From contig JAFKEE010000056.1 in the NCBI GenBank assembly GCA_017307505.1, positions 20,825-84,824 on the forward strand: a stretch of DNA of 64,000 bases, written 5' to 3'. Under the pieces are notes generated by a model. The model worked only from the letters and a program-made list of their open reading frames with translations. It had not been told where the DNA came from and did no database searches. Numbering within the stretch: the first letter of the stretch is position 1; the number at the start of each line of letters is the position of its first letter. Shown here one piece after another: positions 1 through 8,003 of this stretch. Both the position numbers and the translations under genes were made by a program. This DNA comes from Acidobacteriota bacterium (GTDB lineage Bacteria > Acidobacteriota > Terriglobia > Bryobacterales > Bryobacteraceae).

Positions 1-1439
1 TCGAGTTCCGGCTGGGAGAAGGTGGAACCTCGGTGATGGTCCCGACGGAGAAGGCCGCCGAGATGCGGCTGGAGATGGCCGGCGCGGGCCTGGTGCGCAG
101 CGGCCGTCCGGGCTTTGAACTGTTCGACAAAGTGAACTTCGGCGTGACGGACTTTGCGGAACAGGTGAACTACCGGCGGGCGCTGGAAGGCGAACTGGAA
201 CGGTCGGTTGTTTCGCTGGCGGAAGTCGAGAAGGCGCGCATCCACCTGACTTTCAAGCGGGAGTCGGTGTATACGGAAGCACGGCAGCCGGCGAAGGCGA
301 GTGTCCTCATCAAGTTGAAGCCGTATGCGAAGCTTTCGCAGCAGAATGTTCAGGCGATCGCGCACCTGATTTCGAGCGCGGTGGAGGGACTAAGCCCGGA
401 TTCGGTCTCCGTGCTGGATATGAACGGCAATCTGCTGGGCCGCCCGCGGCGGACGCAGTCGCAGACCGGGGAAGAGCTCAACGACTATGCGCTGGAGTAC
501 CAGCAGACGGTGGAAAAGCAGCTGCTTTCGAAGATCAATATGACGCTGGAGCCGCTGCTGGGGCCGGATCGCTTCCGGGCCGGAGTCTCGGCCGAATGTG
601 ACCTGACGAGCACGGATGAGAGCGAGGAGATCTTCGATCCCGAGCGCTCCGTCATGACGAGCAGCCAGAAGAGCGAAGACAGCTCGATGCACACGCCGGC
701 GGGCGGAGTGCCCGGTACAGCCTCGTCGCTGCCGCGGCCGTCGAATGAAGGAGCGAAGGGGCCCATGGGTACTTCGCGCAAGACCGAGAACGTGGCGTAC
801 CAGACTTCCCGGAAAGTGCGGCATCGCAAGACTCCGCAGGGGATGTTGAAGCGTGTGTCGGTCTCTGTCCTGCTGGACAACGATGTGGAGTGGCAGGGGA
901 CGGGCGCGAGCCGGAAGAAGGTGATTGTCCCGCCGACACCGGAACGCGTGAAGTCGATTCATGACCTGGTGGCCGGCGTGGTGGGGTTCTCGCAGGAGCG
1001 TGGCGACCAGATTGTGGTGGAAGTGCTGCCGTTCGAGATGAACCTGCATGGCGATCCGCTGGCCGACCAGGCGCCGGCGCCGGCAGCGGCGAAGGATTGG
1101 AAGTCGAAGGTCACCAATCTCGTGCATGACGAGAAGCAGTTGATCCCGTTGAGCGCAATTTTAGCCGGAGTGTTCGTACTGGGTGTCGGAGCGTGGCAGT
1201 TCCGCCGATATAAGAAAGCGAAGCAGGCGCGCAAGTCTACGGTAGTGGACGCGATGCCGGCGCTGCCGGCCCCGACGGGGACTCCGGGTGCGCTGGCAGA
1301 AGCGATGCAGGAGCAGCAGGCGCTGGAGGCCGAGGAGGTAGACCCGGTGGCGCGGCTGGTGATGCTGGTGGAAGAGAAGCCGGAGCAGTGTGCGATTGTG
1401 CTGAAGCAGTGGTTATCTGAGCAGGAAGCGGGAGCGTGA
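1..1439 (+). CDS. fliF: Flagellar M-ring protein FliF (5' truncated by window edge)
   Basis: FliF forms the MS ring in the inner membrane, the base on which the flagellar rotor and export gate assemble. The frame is open from base 3 with no stop, reading FRLGEGGTS before the first possible internal start at 33, so the gene begins outside the window. About 478 codons remain of the usual 540-560; the first membrane helix and start of the YscJ/FliF domain are missing. The middle holds the low-complexity Ser/Pro/Gly region typical of the periplasmic loop. One membrane helix (LIPLSAILAGVFVLGVGAW) follows near the C-terminus, and the last 35 residues (EEVDPVARLVMLVEEKPEQ region) match the FliG-binding tail. 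The stop overlaps the fliG start (TGATG), the beginning of a coupled fliFGHIJ operon. Confidence 0.95.
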   Translation, partial: EFRLGEGGTSVMVPTEKAAEMRLEMAGAGLVRSGRPGFELFDKVNFGVTDFAEQVNYRRALEGELERSVVSLAEVEKARIHLTFKRESVYTEARQPAKASVLIKLKPYAKLSQQNVQAIAHLISSAVEGLSPDSVSVLDMNGNLLGRPRRTQSQTGEELNDYALEYQQTVEKQLLSKINMTLEPLLGPDRFRAGVSAECDLTSTDESEEIFDPERSVMTSSQKSEDSSMHTPAGGVPGTASSLPRPSNEGAKGPMGTSRKTENVAYQTSRKVRHRKTPQGMLKRVSVSVLLDNDVEWQGTGASRKKVIVPPTPERVKSIHDLVAGVVGFSQERGDQIVVEVLPFEMNLHGDPLADQAPAPAAAKDWKSKVTNLVHDEKQLIPLSAILAGVFVLGVGAWQFRRYKKAKQARKSTVVDAMPALPAPTGTPGALAEAMQEQQALEAEEVDPVARLVMLVEEKPEQCAIVLKQWLSEQEAGA

Positions 1440-2455
1440 TGAAGCCACCAACGGAAGCAAATCCGGGCGCCAGGAAAGTAGCCGTGCTGATGGCGGCTCT
1501 GGGCCTGGAAGCGAGCTCCAAATTGTTGAAGCAGTTGGAACCGGAAGAGATCCGGCTGGTGAGCGCGGCCTTGAATGCTCTTGGGCCGGTGCCGGTGGAC
1601 GAAGCGAACCAGGTTCTGCAGGAGTTCGAGGAGAAGGCGTCGACGAGGCAGATCATGGGCTGCGGCGGGCCTGGCTACACGATGAAGCTGTTGTCGGGGA
1701 CCTTCGGTGAGGAGTTCGCGCGGCAGACCGGGATGCAGTTGACCGGGGAAGAGGTCAAGAAAACCTCGCTCGACCTGCTGGCCGAAGCAGACAGCGAGCA
1801 GCTTGCGCGCATCCTGGAACCGGAGCACCCACAGACGGTGGCGCTGCTGATGTCGGCGATGGCCCCGGATGCGGGCTCCAAGATCGTGTCGTCGTTCTCT
1901 CCGGAACGCCAGTATGAAGTCTTTACCCGCATGGCGGTGATCGACCAGTCGGATCCGGCCATGATCGAACTGATTGCCGAGTCGCTGCTGCAGAGGCTGC
2001 CGGCAGGCGGGCCTCCGAAGAAGCAGCGGGCGAGCGGCGTGCAACTGGCGGCGGAACTCATCAACCGGCTTGATCCGGAGGATGGAGTTCGTGTGCTGGA
2101 TTCCGTGGGCTCGCAGGCGCCGGAACTGGCGGAATCGATCCGGCGGCTGCTGTTTGTCTTCGACGACATCCTGAAGCTGGACGCCAAGGCGATGCGCGAG
2201 CTGATCTCGAGGGTGGACCGCAAACTCCTGGTGCTGGGGCTGAAGGGCACCAGCGAAGAGATCCGCCAGAAGTTCCTGGGTTCGATGTCGAAGAACGGTG
2301 CGTCGATGCTGCTGGAGGACATCGATGCAGCGGGTCCGGTGCGGTTGCGGGAAGTGGAAGGGGCGCAGCAGCAGATCATCTCGGTGGTTCGTCAGATGGA
2401 AGCAGAGGGGTTGATCGATCTGCGGTCGGCGGGTGCGGAAGAATATGTCGTCTAG
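1439..2455 (+). CDS. fliG: Flagellar motor switch protein FliG
   Basis: FliG is the rotor protein that binds FliF and transmits torque from the stator and the CheY-P switch. The 338-residue product has the normal length. It shows the N-terminal FliF-binding domain (KVAVLMAALGLEASSKLLKQL), the middle-domain EHPQT motif (LEPEHPQTVALLM) and a C-terminal domain with the charged torque helix (ELISRVDRKLLVLGLKGTS). The ATG at 1439 overlaps the fliF stop; a GTG at 1436 is also possible, but the ATG gives the usual TGATG coupling. The 3' end overlaps fliH by 11 bases. Confidence 0.96.
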   Translation: MKPPTEANPGARKVAVLMAALGLEASSKLLKQLEPEEIRLVSAALNALGPVPVDEANQVLQEFEEKASTRQIMGCGGPGYTMKLLSGTFGEEFARQTGMQLTGEEVKKTSLDLLAEADSEQLARILEPEHPQTVALLMSAMAPDAGSKIVSSFSPERQYEVFTRMAVIDQSDPAMIELIAESLLQRLPAGGPPKKQRASGVQLAAELINRLDPEDGVRVLDSVGSQAPELAESIRRLLFVFDDILKLDAKAMRELISRVDRKLLVLGLKGTSEEIRQKFLGSMSKNGASMLLEDIDAAGPVRLREVEGAQQQIISVVRQMEAEGLIDLRSAGAEEYVV

Positions 2456-3104
2456 AGTTCTGGACAGTTCAGCCGGCCGCTCGGTCCGGCCCTGGTTCGA
2501 ACGGCAGGCGCATGGCGGGCATGGGCCCATTCCGCTGTTTGCCAAGGAACCGGCGCCGCCGGAAGTGGAGCGCCGCAACGAAGCGCGCAGGGAAGTGGAC
2601 GAGATCCGCCAGCAGGTGGAGGCGGTGAAGGCGCAGGCTTACCAGGAAGGGGTGGCGGCAGGTCTGGCGTCGGCGCGGGCGGAGGCCCGCGAAGAGTTGC
2701 AGGCAGTGCTGGACCGCCTGGCGGTGTCCGCGGCTCAACTGGCCAGCCTGAAGCACAAGCTGCGCAAAGAGGCCGAGCACGAGATCCTCAAGCTGACTTT
2801 TGCCGTGGCGCGTCGCATCGTGCGGCGAGAATTGTCGATGGACGCCGACACGGTGCTGGGCCTGCTGAACGCCGGGTTGTCGAAGATCTCCAAGAAGGAC
2901 CTGCAGAAGATCCACGTCCATCCCGGGCATGTGGAGCAGATCCGGGCCGCGCTGGAAGAAGAGGGCGTGATGACGGCGGAAGTGGTGGGCGACAACGCCC
3001 TGGCCCTGGGCGACATTCTCTTCGAAACAAAGCAAGGCGAACTGGACGCGCGCCTGGAGACTCAGTTCTCCGAGATTGAAAACGGGTTCGCCGACCGGAT
3101 GTGA
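2445..3104 (+). CDS. fliH: Flagellar assembly protein FliH
   Basis: FliH is the cytoplasmic regulator of the export ATPase FliI; it dimerises and docks FliI at the export gate. The 219-residue product has a variable N-terminus, a long Glu/Ala/Arg-rich helical stretch (roughly residues 35-115) and a C-terminal FliH/YscL domain (ILKLTFAVARRIVRREL, then NPAL-like IHVHPGHVEQIRAAL). I chose ATG 2445, inside the end of fliG, over the upstream GTG 2433 because the ATG start has GCGGAAG ahead of it. Its place between fliG and fliI supports the call independently of sequence, which is always weakly conserved in FliH. Confidence 0.9.
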   Translation: MSSRVLDSSAGRSVRPWFERQAHGGHGPIPLFAKEPAPPEVERRNEARREVDEIRQQVEAVKAQAYQEGVAAGLASARAEAREELQAVLDRLAVSAAQLASLKHKLRKEAEHEILKLTFAVARRIVRRELSMDADTVLGLLNAGLSKISKKDLQKIHVHPGHVEQIRAALEEEGVMTAEVVGDNALALGDILFETKQGELDARLETQFSEIENGFADRM

Positions 3105-3124
3105 TGGGAGCAGGAACGGAAAGT

Positions 3125-4462
3125 ATGATTGCCGAGCGCCATCTGCCGGAGCGGTTCAGCGCCGAACGTTATTTGAGCCATCTCGACTCGATCGAACCGA
3201 GGTGCTGGAGCGGGACCGTCACGCGGATGACGGGGCTGCTGGTTGAGTCGCGCGGGCCGGCCACGGCAGTGGGCGATTTCTGCTGCATCAGTACATCCAC
3301 GGGACGATCATTCCTGACGCAGGTGATCGGATTCCGTGAGGGTGCGGTGCTGTCGATGCCGCTGGAAGAGCCGACGGGCTTGCGTCCGGGCGACCGGATT
3401 GTGGCGCGCAGCGGGCAATCGCTGCTGCATGTCGGGCCGGGTCTGTTGGGGCGAGTGCTGGACGGTTTGGGCCGCCCCATCGATGGTGGGCCGAGCATCG
3501 AAGCTGAAGACCACTACAATCTGTACGCGCCGCCGCCGAACCCTCTGCAACGAGCGATGATCACACGGCGGGTGACGACGGGTGTCCGGGCGATTGATGG
3601 CCTGCTGCCGTGCGGCGAAGGACAGCGCATGGGCATCTTCGGCGGCAGCGGCGTCGGGAAGAGTACGCTGCTGGGCGTGATGTCGCGCGACAATTCGGCG
3701 GACGTCACGGTGATCGCGATGGTGGGCGAGCGCAATCGCGAAGTGAAGGCGTTTCTCGAGAATGAGCTGAAGGGCGATGTGCGCAAGCGTTCGGTTGTTG
3801 TGGCGGCGACGGGCGACCAGCCGGCCCCGGTGCGCATCCGGGCGGCCTATGTGGCGCTGACGGTGGCTGAGTATTTCCGGGATCAGGGGGCGAAGGTCCT
3901 GCTGATCATGGATTCGGTGACCCGATTGGCCATGGCGCAACGCGAGATCGGCCTGGCCGCGGGGGAGCCTCCGAGTCAGCGTGGTTACACTCCATCGGTG
4001 TTTGCACTGCTGCCACGGATTCTGGAACGAGTGGGCAACTTTGATCGCGGATCCATTACGGGCTTCTTCACGGTCCTGGTGGAAGGCGACGATTTCAATG
4101 AGCCGATCTGCGACGCGGTGCGCGGCATCCTGGACGGACACATCATTCTTTCCCGTGAACTGGCAGCCTCCGGCCATTACCCGGCGATCGACGTGCTGCA
4201 GTCCGTGAGCCGGCTGGCAACGGAGATATCGGCGCAGGACCACCTGACGGCGGCGCAGAAAGTGAAGGAGTCGCTGGCGGTGTACCGGAGATCAGAGGAT
4301 CTCATCCTGCTGGGGGCGCATGTGAGCGGCGTGAATGCCAAGCTGGATACGGCGATCGCGCGGCGGGAGGAGATCCTGTCCTTCCTGAAGCAGCGGCCGG
4401 ATGCGCGGGCGCGGGAAGACGAGACCCTGAAGAAGCTGACGGCGCTGGCGTCGACGCTGTGA
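3125..4462 (+). CDS. fliI: Flagellum-specific export ATPase FliI
   Basis: FliI is the hexameric F1-beta-like ATPase that energises flagellar type III export. The product has the F1-type beta-barrel N-domain, Walker A GGSGVGKST at about residue 175, Walker B KVLLIMDSVTR, and the T3SS ATPase signature GLAAGEPPSQRGYTPSVF. ATG 3125 has AGGAACGGA upstream. A GTG/ATG at 3101/3104 overlapping the fliH stop would add 7-8 residues and cannot be excluded. The next gene, fliJ, encodes its stalk partner. Confidence 0.96.
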   Translation: MIAERHLPERFSAERYLSHLDSIEPRCWSGTVTRMTGLLVESRGPATAVGDFCCISTSTGRSFLTQVIGFREGAVLSMPLEEPTGLRPGDRIVARSGQSLLHVGPGLLGRVLDGLGRPIDGGPSIEAEDHYNLYAPPPNPLQRAMITRRVTTGVRAIDGLLPCGEGQRMGIFGGSGVGKSTLLGVMSRDNSADVTVIAMVGERNREVKAFLENELKGDVRKRSVVVAATGDQPAPVRIRAAYVALTVAEYFRDQGAKVLLIMDSVTRLAMAQREIGLAAGEPPSQRGYTPSVFALLPRILERVGNFDRGSITGFFTVLVEGDDFNEPICDAVRGILDGHIILSRELAASGHYPAIDVLQSVSRLATEISAQDHLTAAQKVKESLAVYRRSEDLILLGAHVSGVNAKLDTAIARREEILSFLKQRPDARAREDETLKKLTALASTL

Positions 4463-4469
4463 GGCTGAC

Positions 4470-4922
4470 ATGAAGAAATTCTCGTTCCGGCTGGAATCGG
4501 TGCTGCGCTACCGGGAGACGCAGACGCGGCGGGGGGAGGCGGAAGTGCAACAGCTGCTGGCGCGGCGGGTCCGCCTGGTGGCATTCCTGAACGAACTCAA
4601 AACGCAGCGGGTCGAGGCGGAACAGACGGGCCGCACGGATGGAGTGACGGGCGGAGTTCTGCAACTGCTGCGGGATTACGTTGAGGCGTCGAGACGGCAG
4701 GAGCAGGTGGTGCTGGGGCAGATTGCTGCTGTCGACCGCGAGATCGAGGCAGCGCGGAAGCGTCACCAGAAGGCGCGCAGCGATGAGAAGCTGTTGGACA
4801 CGCTGCGCACGAAGTCCCTGGAGACCTGGCGTCTGGAGAGTCTGCGTGAAGGCGAAATCGTCGCCGGCGAAAGCTACCTGGCCGGGCTGTACCGTCGAGA
4901 GAACGAAGCAGCCGAGGGGTAA
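4470..4922 (+). CDS. fliJ: Flagellar export protein FliJ
   Basis: FliJ is a small coiled-coil protein that sits as a gamma-subunit-like stalk in the FliI hexamer and helps escort substrates. The 150-residue product starts with the family signature MKKFSFRLESVLRYRETQ and is almost entirely charged helix (Glu/Arg/Gln heptads) without hydrophobic segments. It lies 7 bases after fliI and ends the plus-strand flagellar run. No fliK, fliL or fliM follows; the next genes are on the other strand, so the rest of the flagellar regulon lies elsewhere. Confidence 0.92.
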   Translation: MKKFSFRLESVLRYRETQTRRGEAEVQQLLARRVRLVAFLNELKTQRVEAEQTGRTDGVTGGVLQLLRDYVEASRRQEQVVLGQIAAVDREIEAARKRHQKARSDEKLLDTLRTKSLETWRLESLREGEIVAGESYLAGLYRRENEAAEG

Positions 4923-4929
4923 GGGTTCG

Positions 4930-5400
4930 TCAGGAGGCGACGGATTCGAAGAGCCGGGGCAGATCCATCGTGGGCGTAGGGTGCAGCAGGGCGGTGCGTC
5001 CCTGCGCGGGCCGGGCACGTAACGCCAGGGAATGATCGAAGCTGCCGATGTGCACTTCCAGCCAGTCACCGAGTTCTTCGGCGATATCACGCACGCGCGA
5101 ACGATCCGCCAGGATTTTCACATCTTCCAGAACAGCAACGCGGTGCAGGAACTCGGCGTGTTCCATGAGATGTTCACGGGCGGTGGGGTCCTGCGTCAAC
5201 GCGATGAAGTTCTCCTCGCCCCGGAACAGCAGTGAGGCATAGCAGCAGAGATCACCGGCCAGCCCTTTGAGAACGCTGATGTGCGATTCGAAGACGGCTG
5301 CTTCGTGCAGGCGCCCGAGGATCTCAAAGAACATATAGTGCTGCCGGTCGATGTCCTCGATGCCGAGTGACATCTCCTTGCGCCAGTTCAGTAAATTCAT
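4930..5400 (-). CDS. Hemerythrin-like protein with one iron ligand replaced
   Basis: Bacteriohemerythrins are four-helix bundles that bind O2 at a di-iron centre and serve as O2 carriers or sensors. This 156-residue protein has the opening WRKEMSLGIEDIDRQH and most family ligands: H21, E62, H77, H81, H117 and D122 in the right spacing. The ligand expected in the HFxxEE motif (H54 of the family prototype) is Leu58 here (ASLLFRGEE), so the iron site is either altered or mononuclear. About 30 extra residues follow the bundle. It lies downstream of, and on the same strand as, the PAS/GGDEF gene (81-base gap) and converges on fliJ. A role in oxygen-linked control of motility is inferred from context only. 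Confidence 0.85.
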   Translation of the reverse strand: MNLLNWRKEMSLGIEDIDRQHYMFFEILGRLHEAAVFESHISVLKGLAGDLCCYASLLFRGEENFIALTQDPTAREHLMEHAEFLHRVAVLEDVKILADRSRVRDIAEELGDWLEVHIGSFDHSLALRARPAQGRTALLHPTPTMDLPRLFESVAS

Positions 5401-5481
5401 AGTCTCCTGGGATCCCTTGTGTACCTTGTCGACGCAGATCGGGATCCTTTGAGGAAGTTTTTGGATTTTTTTCGAAGGGGG

Positions 5482-6429
5482 TCAGCCGAGGCGAATCTGG
5501 TTGCCGCCGCTGGAGACCGCTTTGGAGGCGAGGCCCCGGGCGCGCAGAATGACCGCGTTGGACGAATCTTCGCCCCGGACGAGGGTTGCGCCCATGGAGG
5601 CGGTGACGCTGATGAATCTGCCCCACCAGCTAAAGCCCGATTTTTCAATGAGATCCTTGAGGCGGCTGGCGACCAGCTCAAGATCAGTGGGCTGCCGGAT
5701 GTCGACAATCACAACAAAGTGGTCGTCTTCCCAGTGCCCGACGAAGTCGGTCACGCGCAGGCAGTTGTCCATGGTTTGGGCGACCATCCGCAGAGAGCGG
5801 GTGCCGCCGTCGACACCGAGTTGGAGTCGAATCTGGCTCAAACCGTCAATTTCGACGTAGATCAGCCCGGTGAGGCGACGCTTCACCTTGGAGAACTCGA
5901 TGGCGTCGTCGATCCGCACCTTGGTGAGAACGCGGTTGCGGACCCCGGTGTCGGGTACGATGAACTGCGCGTCGTTGAAATCGCGCCGGCGGCGCTGACG
6001 TACCGGACTATTGCTGCTGCGGTCGAACACTTCCACCGCGCCGATGCACTGCTGATGCTCGTCGAAGATGGGTGTGCAGGTGATCCAGACCGGTACGCGG
6101 TGTCCACCTTCGTGCAGGAGAAAGACGGTCGTGCTGTGCGGCTGGCCGGAGCGGATGGTGGCGATGAGCGGGATTTCCTCGAGGCTGAATTTCCGCGCAT
6201 TCGGGCCACAGTATTGCAGGAAGTGGCATTCGCGGCCCATCACATCCTGGCGTTTGTAGCCGGTGAGTTCCTCGGCGCCCTTGTTCCAATAGGTGACGAC
6301 CGCGTTGGCGTTGACGAAGTAGACGCCTTCCGAGATGCCCTCGATGATCTGCAGCAGAATGTCACGGCTCTGGGTGGGGTTGGAGTCACGAACCGCCTGC
6401 GCCGCGTCGAGCCCCTTGCCTACGTGCAC
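5482..6429 (-). CDS. PAS domain protein with degenerate GGDEF domain
   Basis: The 315-residue product has an N-terminal PAS domain (about 25-140: GISEGVYFVNANAVVTYWNKGAEELTG is its core) followed by a GGDEF-family fold (about 155-310). The region that should read DxLTGLxNR is DTGVRNR. The GG(D/E)EF active-site loop reads HWEDDHF, so diguanylate cyclase activity is unlikely; it may bind c-di-GMP/GTP or act as a scaffold. The GTG start at 6429 has a clear AGGGAGG Shine-Dalgarno eight bases upstream. There is no membrane segment. Same-strand neighbour of the hemerythrin-like gene; together they look like a cytoplasmic sensor-signalling pair. Confidence 0.85.
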   Translation of the reverse strand: MHVGKGLDAAQAVRDSNPTQSRDILLQIIEGISEGVYFVNANAVVTYWNKGAEELTGYKRQDVMGRECHFLQYCGPNARKFSLEEIPLIATIRSGQPHSTTVFLLHEGGHRVPVWITCTPIFDEHQQCIGAVEVFDRSSNSPVRQRRRRDFNDAQFIVPDTGVRNRVLTKVRIDDAIEFSKVKRRLTGLIYVEIDGLSQIRLQLGVDGGTRSLRMVAQTMDNCLRVTDFVGHWEDDHFVVIVDIRQPTDLELVASRLKDLIEKSGFSWWGRFISVTASMGATLVRGEDSSNAVILRARGLASKAVSSGGNQIRLG

Positions 6430-6539
6430 AGGGATCCCTCCCTGCGCAGAAGACCAGGCCGGGCATGGGACGTGCGCCGGGCTTCGCCGGGGGACAACCG
6501 GGTTGGGCCGCCGGACGGGAATCCGTCAGGAGCGCTCAT
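6420..6539 (-). CDS. Possible 39-codon leader ORF overlapping the PAS/GGDEF start
   Basis: An ATG at 6539 opens a 39-residue reading frame (beginning MSAPDGFPSGG) that ends in TAG ten bases inside the PAS/GGDEF gene. GAGAGGG lies upstream at a rather long distance. The peptide is Pro/Gly/Arg-rich with no recognised family. It may be a translated leader that couples to the GTG start, or simply a random frame in GC-rich DNA. Confidence 0.2.
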   Translation of the reverse strand: MSAPDGFPSGGPTRLSPGEARRTSHARPGLLRREGSLCT

Positions 6540-6892
6540 GCTTCACTTTTCCCTCTCCTGAAAACGGCGCGGGGTGATTGGTCCACGCGATGCGATAGTC
6601 ATGCATGGAAGTCTACCTGCGTCCCCAGCCAGCCGCGGCTAAGGCCTTAGGCTGTATCGGCAATTCCGTCCTGGATTCCGGCAGACCTAGCTCCACCTGC
6701 CCATCCACACCGCCAGAGTAGCAGAATGTCATCCGGATCACCGTAGGCCGCAGACGGCGCTAAGTACTAGGCGCGCCCCCGTGGAAATACCGCACGCACA
6801 GGATGGCCGCCCGGCCGGCGCGGAATTAGGCTTGAGACAGTGACATAGTGCACTGCCTTGCATCCTGAACATCGCGGACAAGGCGTTGGCAC
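6540..6892. other. Intergenic region upstream of two divergent transcription units
   Basis: No convincing gene lies here; frames are short and lack ribosome sites. It should hold the promoters of the minus-strand PAS/GGDEF gene and the plus-strand barrel gene. The only structured signal I can point to is a TTGAGACAG/ATAGTGC motif at 6832-6854 that recurs before the zinc-finger gene near 9203. I looked for a c-di-GMP riboswitch here and did not find its conserved core. Confidence 0.5.
6832..6854 (+). promoter_or_regulatory. Candidate promoter/operator motif, copy 1 (TTGAGACAG...ATAGTGC)
   Basis: TTGAGACAG, four bases, then ATAGTGCACT. The same two blocks, with one base between, occur at 9203-9222 upstream of the DksA/TraR-type gene. 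It lies about 110-130 bases before the barrel gene start. It could be an alternative sigma or regulator site; coincidence is possible. Confidence 0.3.
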
Positions 6893-6923
6893 GTTGCCTG
6901 CCCGCAAGGCGGGCCCCGGCAAC
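6893..6923 (+). promoter_or_regulatory. Strong hairpin in the leader of the outer-membrane barrel gene
   Basis: GTTGCC pairs with GGCAAC, and inside it GCCCGC pairs with GCGGGC around an AAG loop. The structure ends 38 bases before the ATG at 6962. There is no T-run, so it is not an obvious terminator; it may stabilise the mRNA or control translation. Confidence 0.4.
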
Positions 6924-6961
6924 CACGAGTACGGAATCAGCGTCGCGTGGAGGCGACCTCC

Positions 6962-7579
6962 ATGTTCAAACCAATTCAGATAGCAGCCGTGTGCCTGGTT
7001 TTCAGTTTCACTGCGATCGGGCAGGAGTTCTCGAAGTACACGTTCGAAGGAGGCGGCGGGTTTTCCATGCCGTCCGGCGCGGCCGGCGACCGGTTCAACA
7101 CCGGTTGGAACCTCCTTTTCGGAGGCGGGTACCGTTTTACCCGTCACATCTCCGGCCTGTTGGAGTACCAGGTGGACCGGTTCTCGCTCACGAATGCGGT
7201 GCTGCAGAACAACAACCAGCCTGACGGGTTCAACACTTACTGGGCGTTCACGTTAAATCCACGCTATGACTTCAATCCCAAGGGCCGGCTCAATCCCTAT
7301 GCGACAGCCGGCTACGGCATCTACCATCGCAGACTGGCGTTTACCGATCCCTCGCAGGCGGTCGGCTATTGCGATCAGTTCAGCGGTTACTGCTACAACA
7401 GCGGCGCTCCGGTGGTGGCGGACTTCAACAACTTCAAGGGCGGGTACAACGTGGGAGGCGGCCTGAACTATGCCCTGGGCGATACCGGCATGAAGGTGTT
7501 CACCGATGTGCGTTTCAACCGGTTTATCGCACACAACACGAATGACTGGGTGAATGTAACGTTCGGAATCAGATTCTAG
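6962..7579 (+). CDS. Predicted outer-membrane beta-barrel protein
   Basis: The 205-residue product has a short signal peptide (MFKPIQIAAVCLVFSFTAIGQ), then alternating aromatic/glycine strands such as YTFEGGGGFSMP, NLLFGGGYRF and YNVGGGLNYAL. It ends in a C-terminal Phe (VNVTFGIRF), the usual signature for BAM-dependent barrel insertion. The size suggests an eight-stranded OmpA/OmpW-like barrel. Two Cys (CDQFSGYC) in one loop could form a disulphide. ATG 6962 is preferred to GTG 6947 because GGAGG sits eight bases before it. No specific function is assignable. The small exported-protein gene follows after 17 bases and may be co-transcribed. Confidence 0.75.
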   Translation: MFKPIQIAAVCLVFSFTAIGQEFSKYTFEGGGGFSMPSGAAGDRFNTGWNLLFGGGYRFTRHISGLLEYQVDRFSLTNAVLQNNNQPDGFNTYWAFTLNPRYDFNPKGRLNPYATAGYGIYHRRLAFTDPSQAVGYCDQFSGYCYNSGAPVVADFNNFKGGYNVGGGLNYALGDTGMKVFTDVRFNRFIAHNTNDWVNVTFGIRF

Positions 7580-7596
7580 ATTGGAGGCTGACTGAC

Positions 7597-7932
7597 ATGA
7601 CGAGATTCCTCACGATCCTTGCTGTTTCAGGAATGTTTGCTGGACTGGCCTGTGCCGGGACCAAGACCTATCACGTGAACGTGCCGGAGAAGGTCGTCGT
7701 CGGTTCGGGGTTGTTGAAGCCGGGCGAGTACCGGATGCGGATTGAAGACAAGACGGCCGTATTCCTTGATGAGGACTCGAAAGAGGCGGCCAAGGCACAC
7801 GTGGACGTCACCACCGAGGCGAAGAAGTTCGAACGGACCGAGGTGCGAATTGCGAAGGAGCCGGACAACTCCGAACGCATGACGGGCATCGACCTGGGCG
7901 GGACGAAGTTGAAGCTCATGTTCAGCAATTGA
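7597..7932 (+). CDS. Small exported hypothetical protein
   Basis: The 111-residue product has a clear Sec signal peptide (MTRFLTILAVSGMFAGLACAG) and a mature part of about 90 residues, rich in Lys/Glu/Val, predicted to be all beta (TYHVNVPEKVVVGSGLLKPG, then GEYRMRIEDKTAVFL). Similar short exported proteins are common in Acidobacteriota and have no known role. GGAGGCTGACTGAC precedes the ATG. It follows the barrel gene closely and may be its periplasmic companion, which is inference only. Confidence 0.65.
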   Translation: MTRFLTILAVSGMFAGLACAGTKTYHVNVPEKVVVGSGLLKPGEYRMRIEDKTAVFLDEDSKEAAKAHVDVTTEAKKFERTEVRIAKEPDNSERMTGIDLGGTKLKLMFSN

Positions 7933-8003
7933 CAGAGAAGAGTGCCTGTCCTGCAAGGGCGAGGCCCGCGGCCCACGCCGGTGATGGGAAGAGGATTGTC
8001 TGA

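Noticed and set aside
959..2578. Minus-strand open frame of 539 codons across fliF/fliG/fliH
   Set aside because: Antisense to three well-supported flagellar genes; His/Arg/Gln-rich shadow composition.
5419..6561. Plus-strand open frame of 380 codons
   Set aside because: Antisense to the PAS/GGDEF gene, which has a recognisable fold and Shine-Dalgarno; the plus-strand translation has no family features.
6560..6830. Possible c-di-GMP (GEMM) riboswitch between the GGDEF-type gene and the barrel gene
   Set aside because: CACGCACAGG on one strand and GGGGACGCAGG on the other resemble fragments of the consensus, but the paired GGCAAACC and GGGACGCAAAGCC core is absent on both strands.
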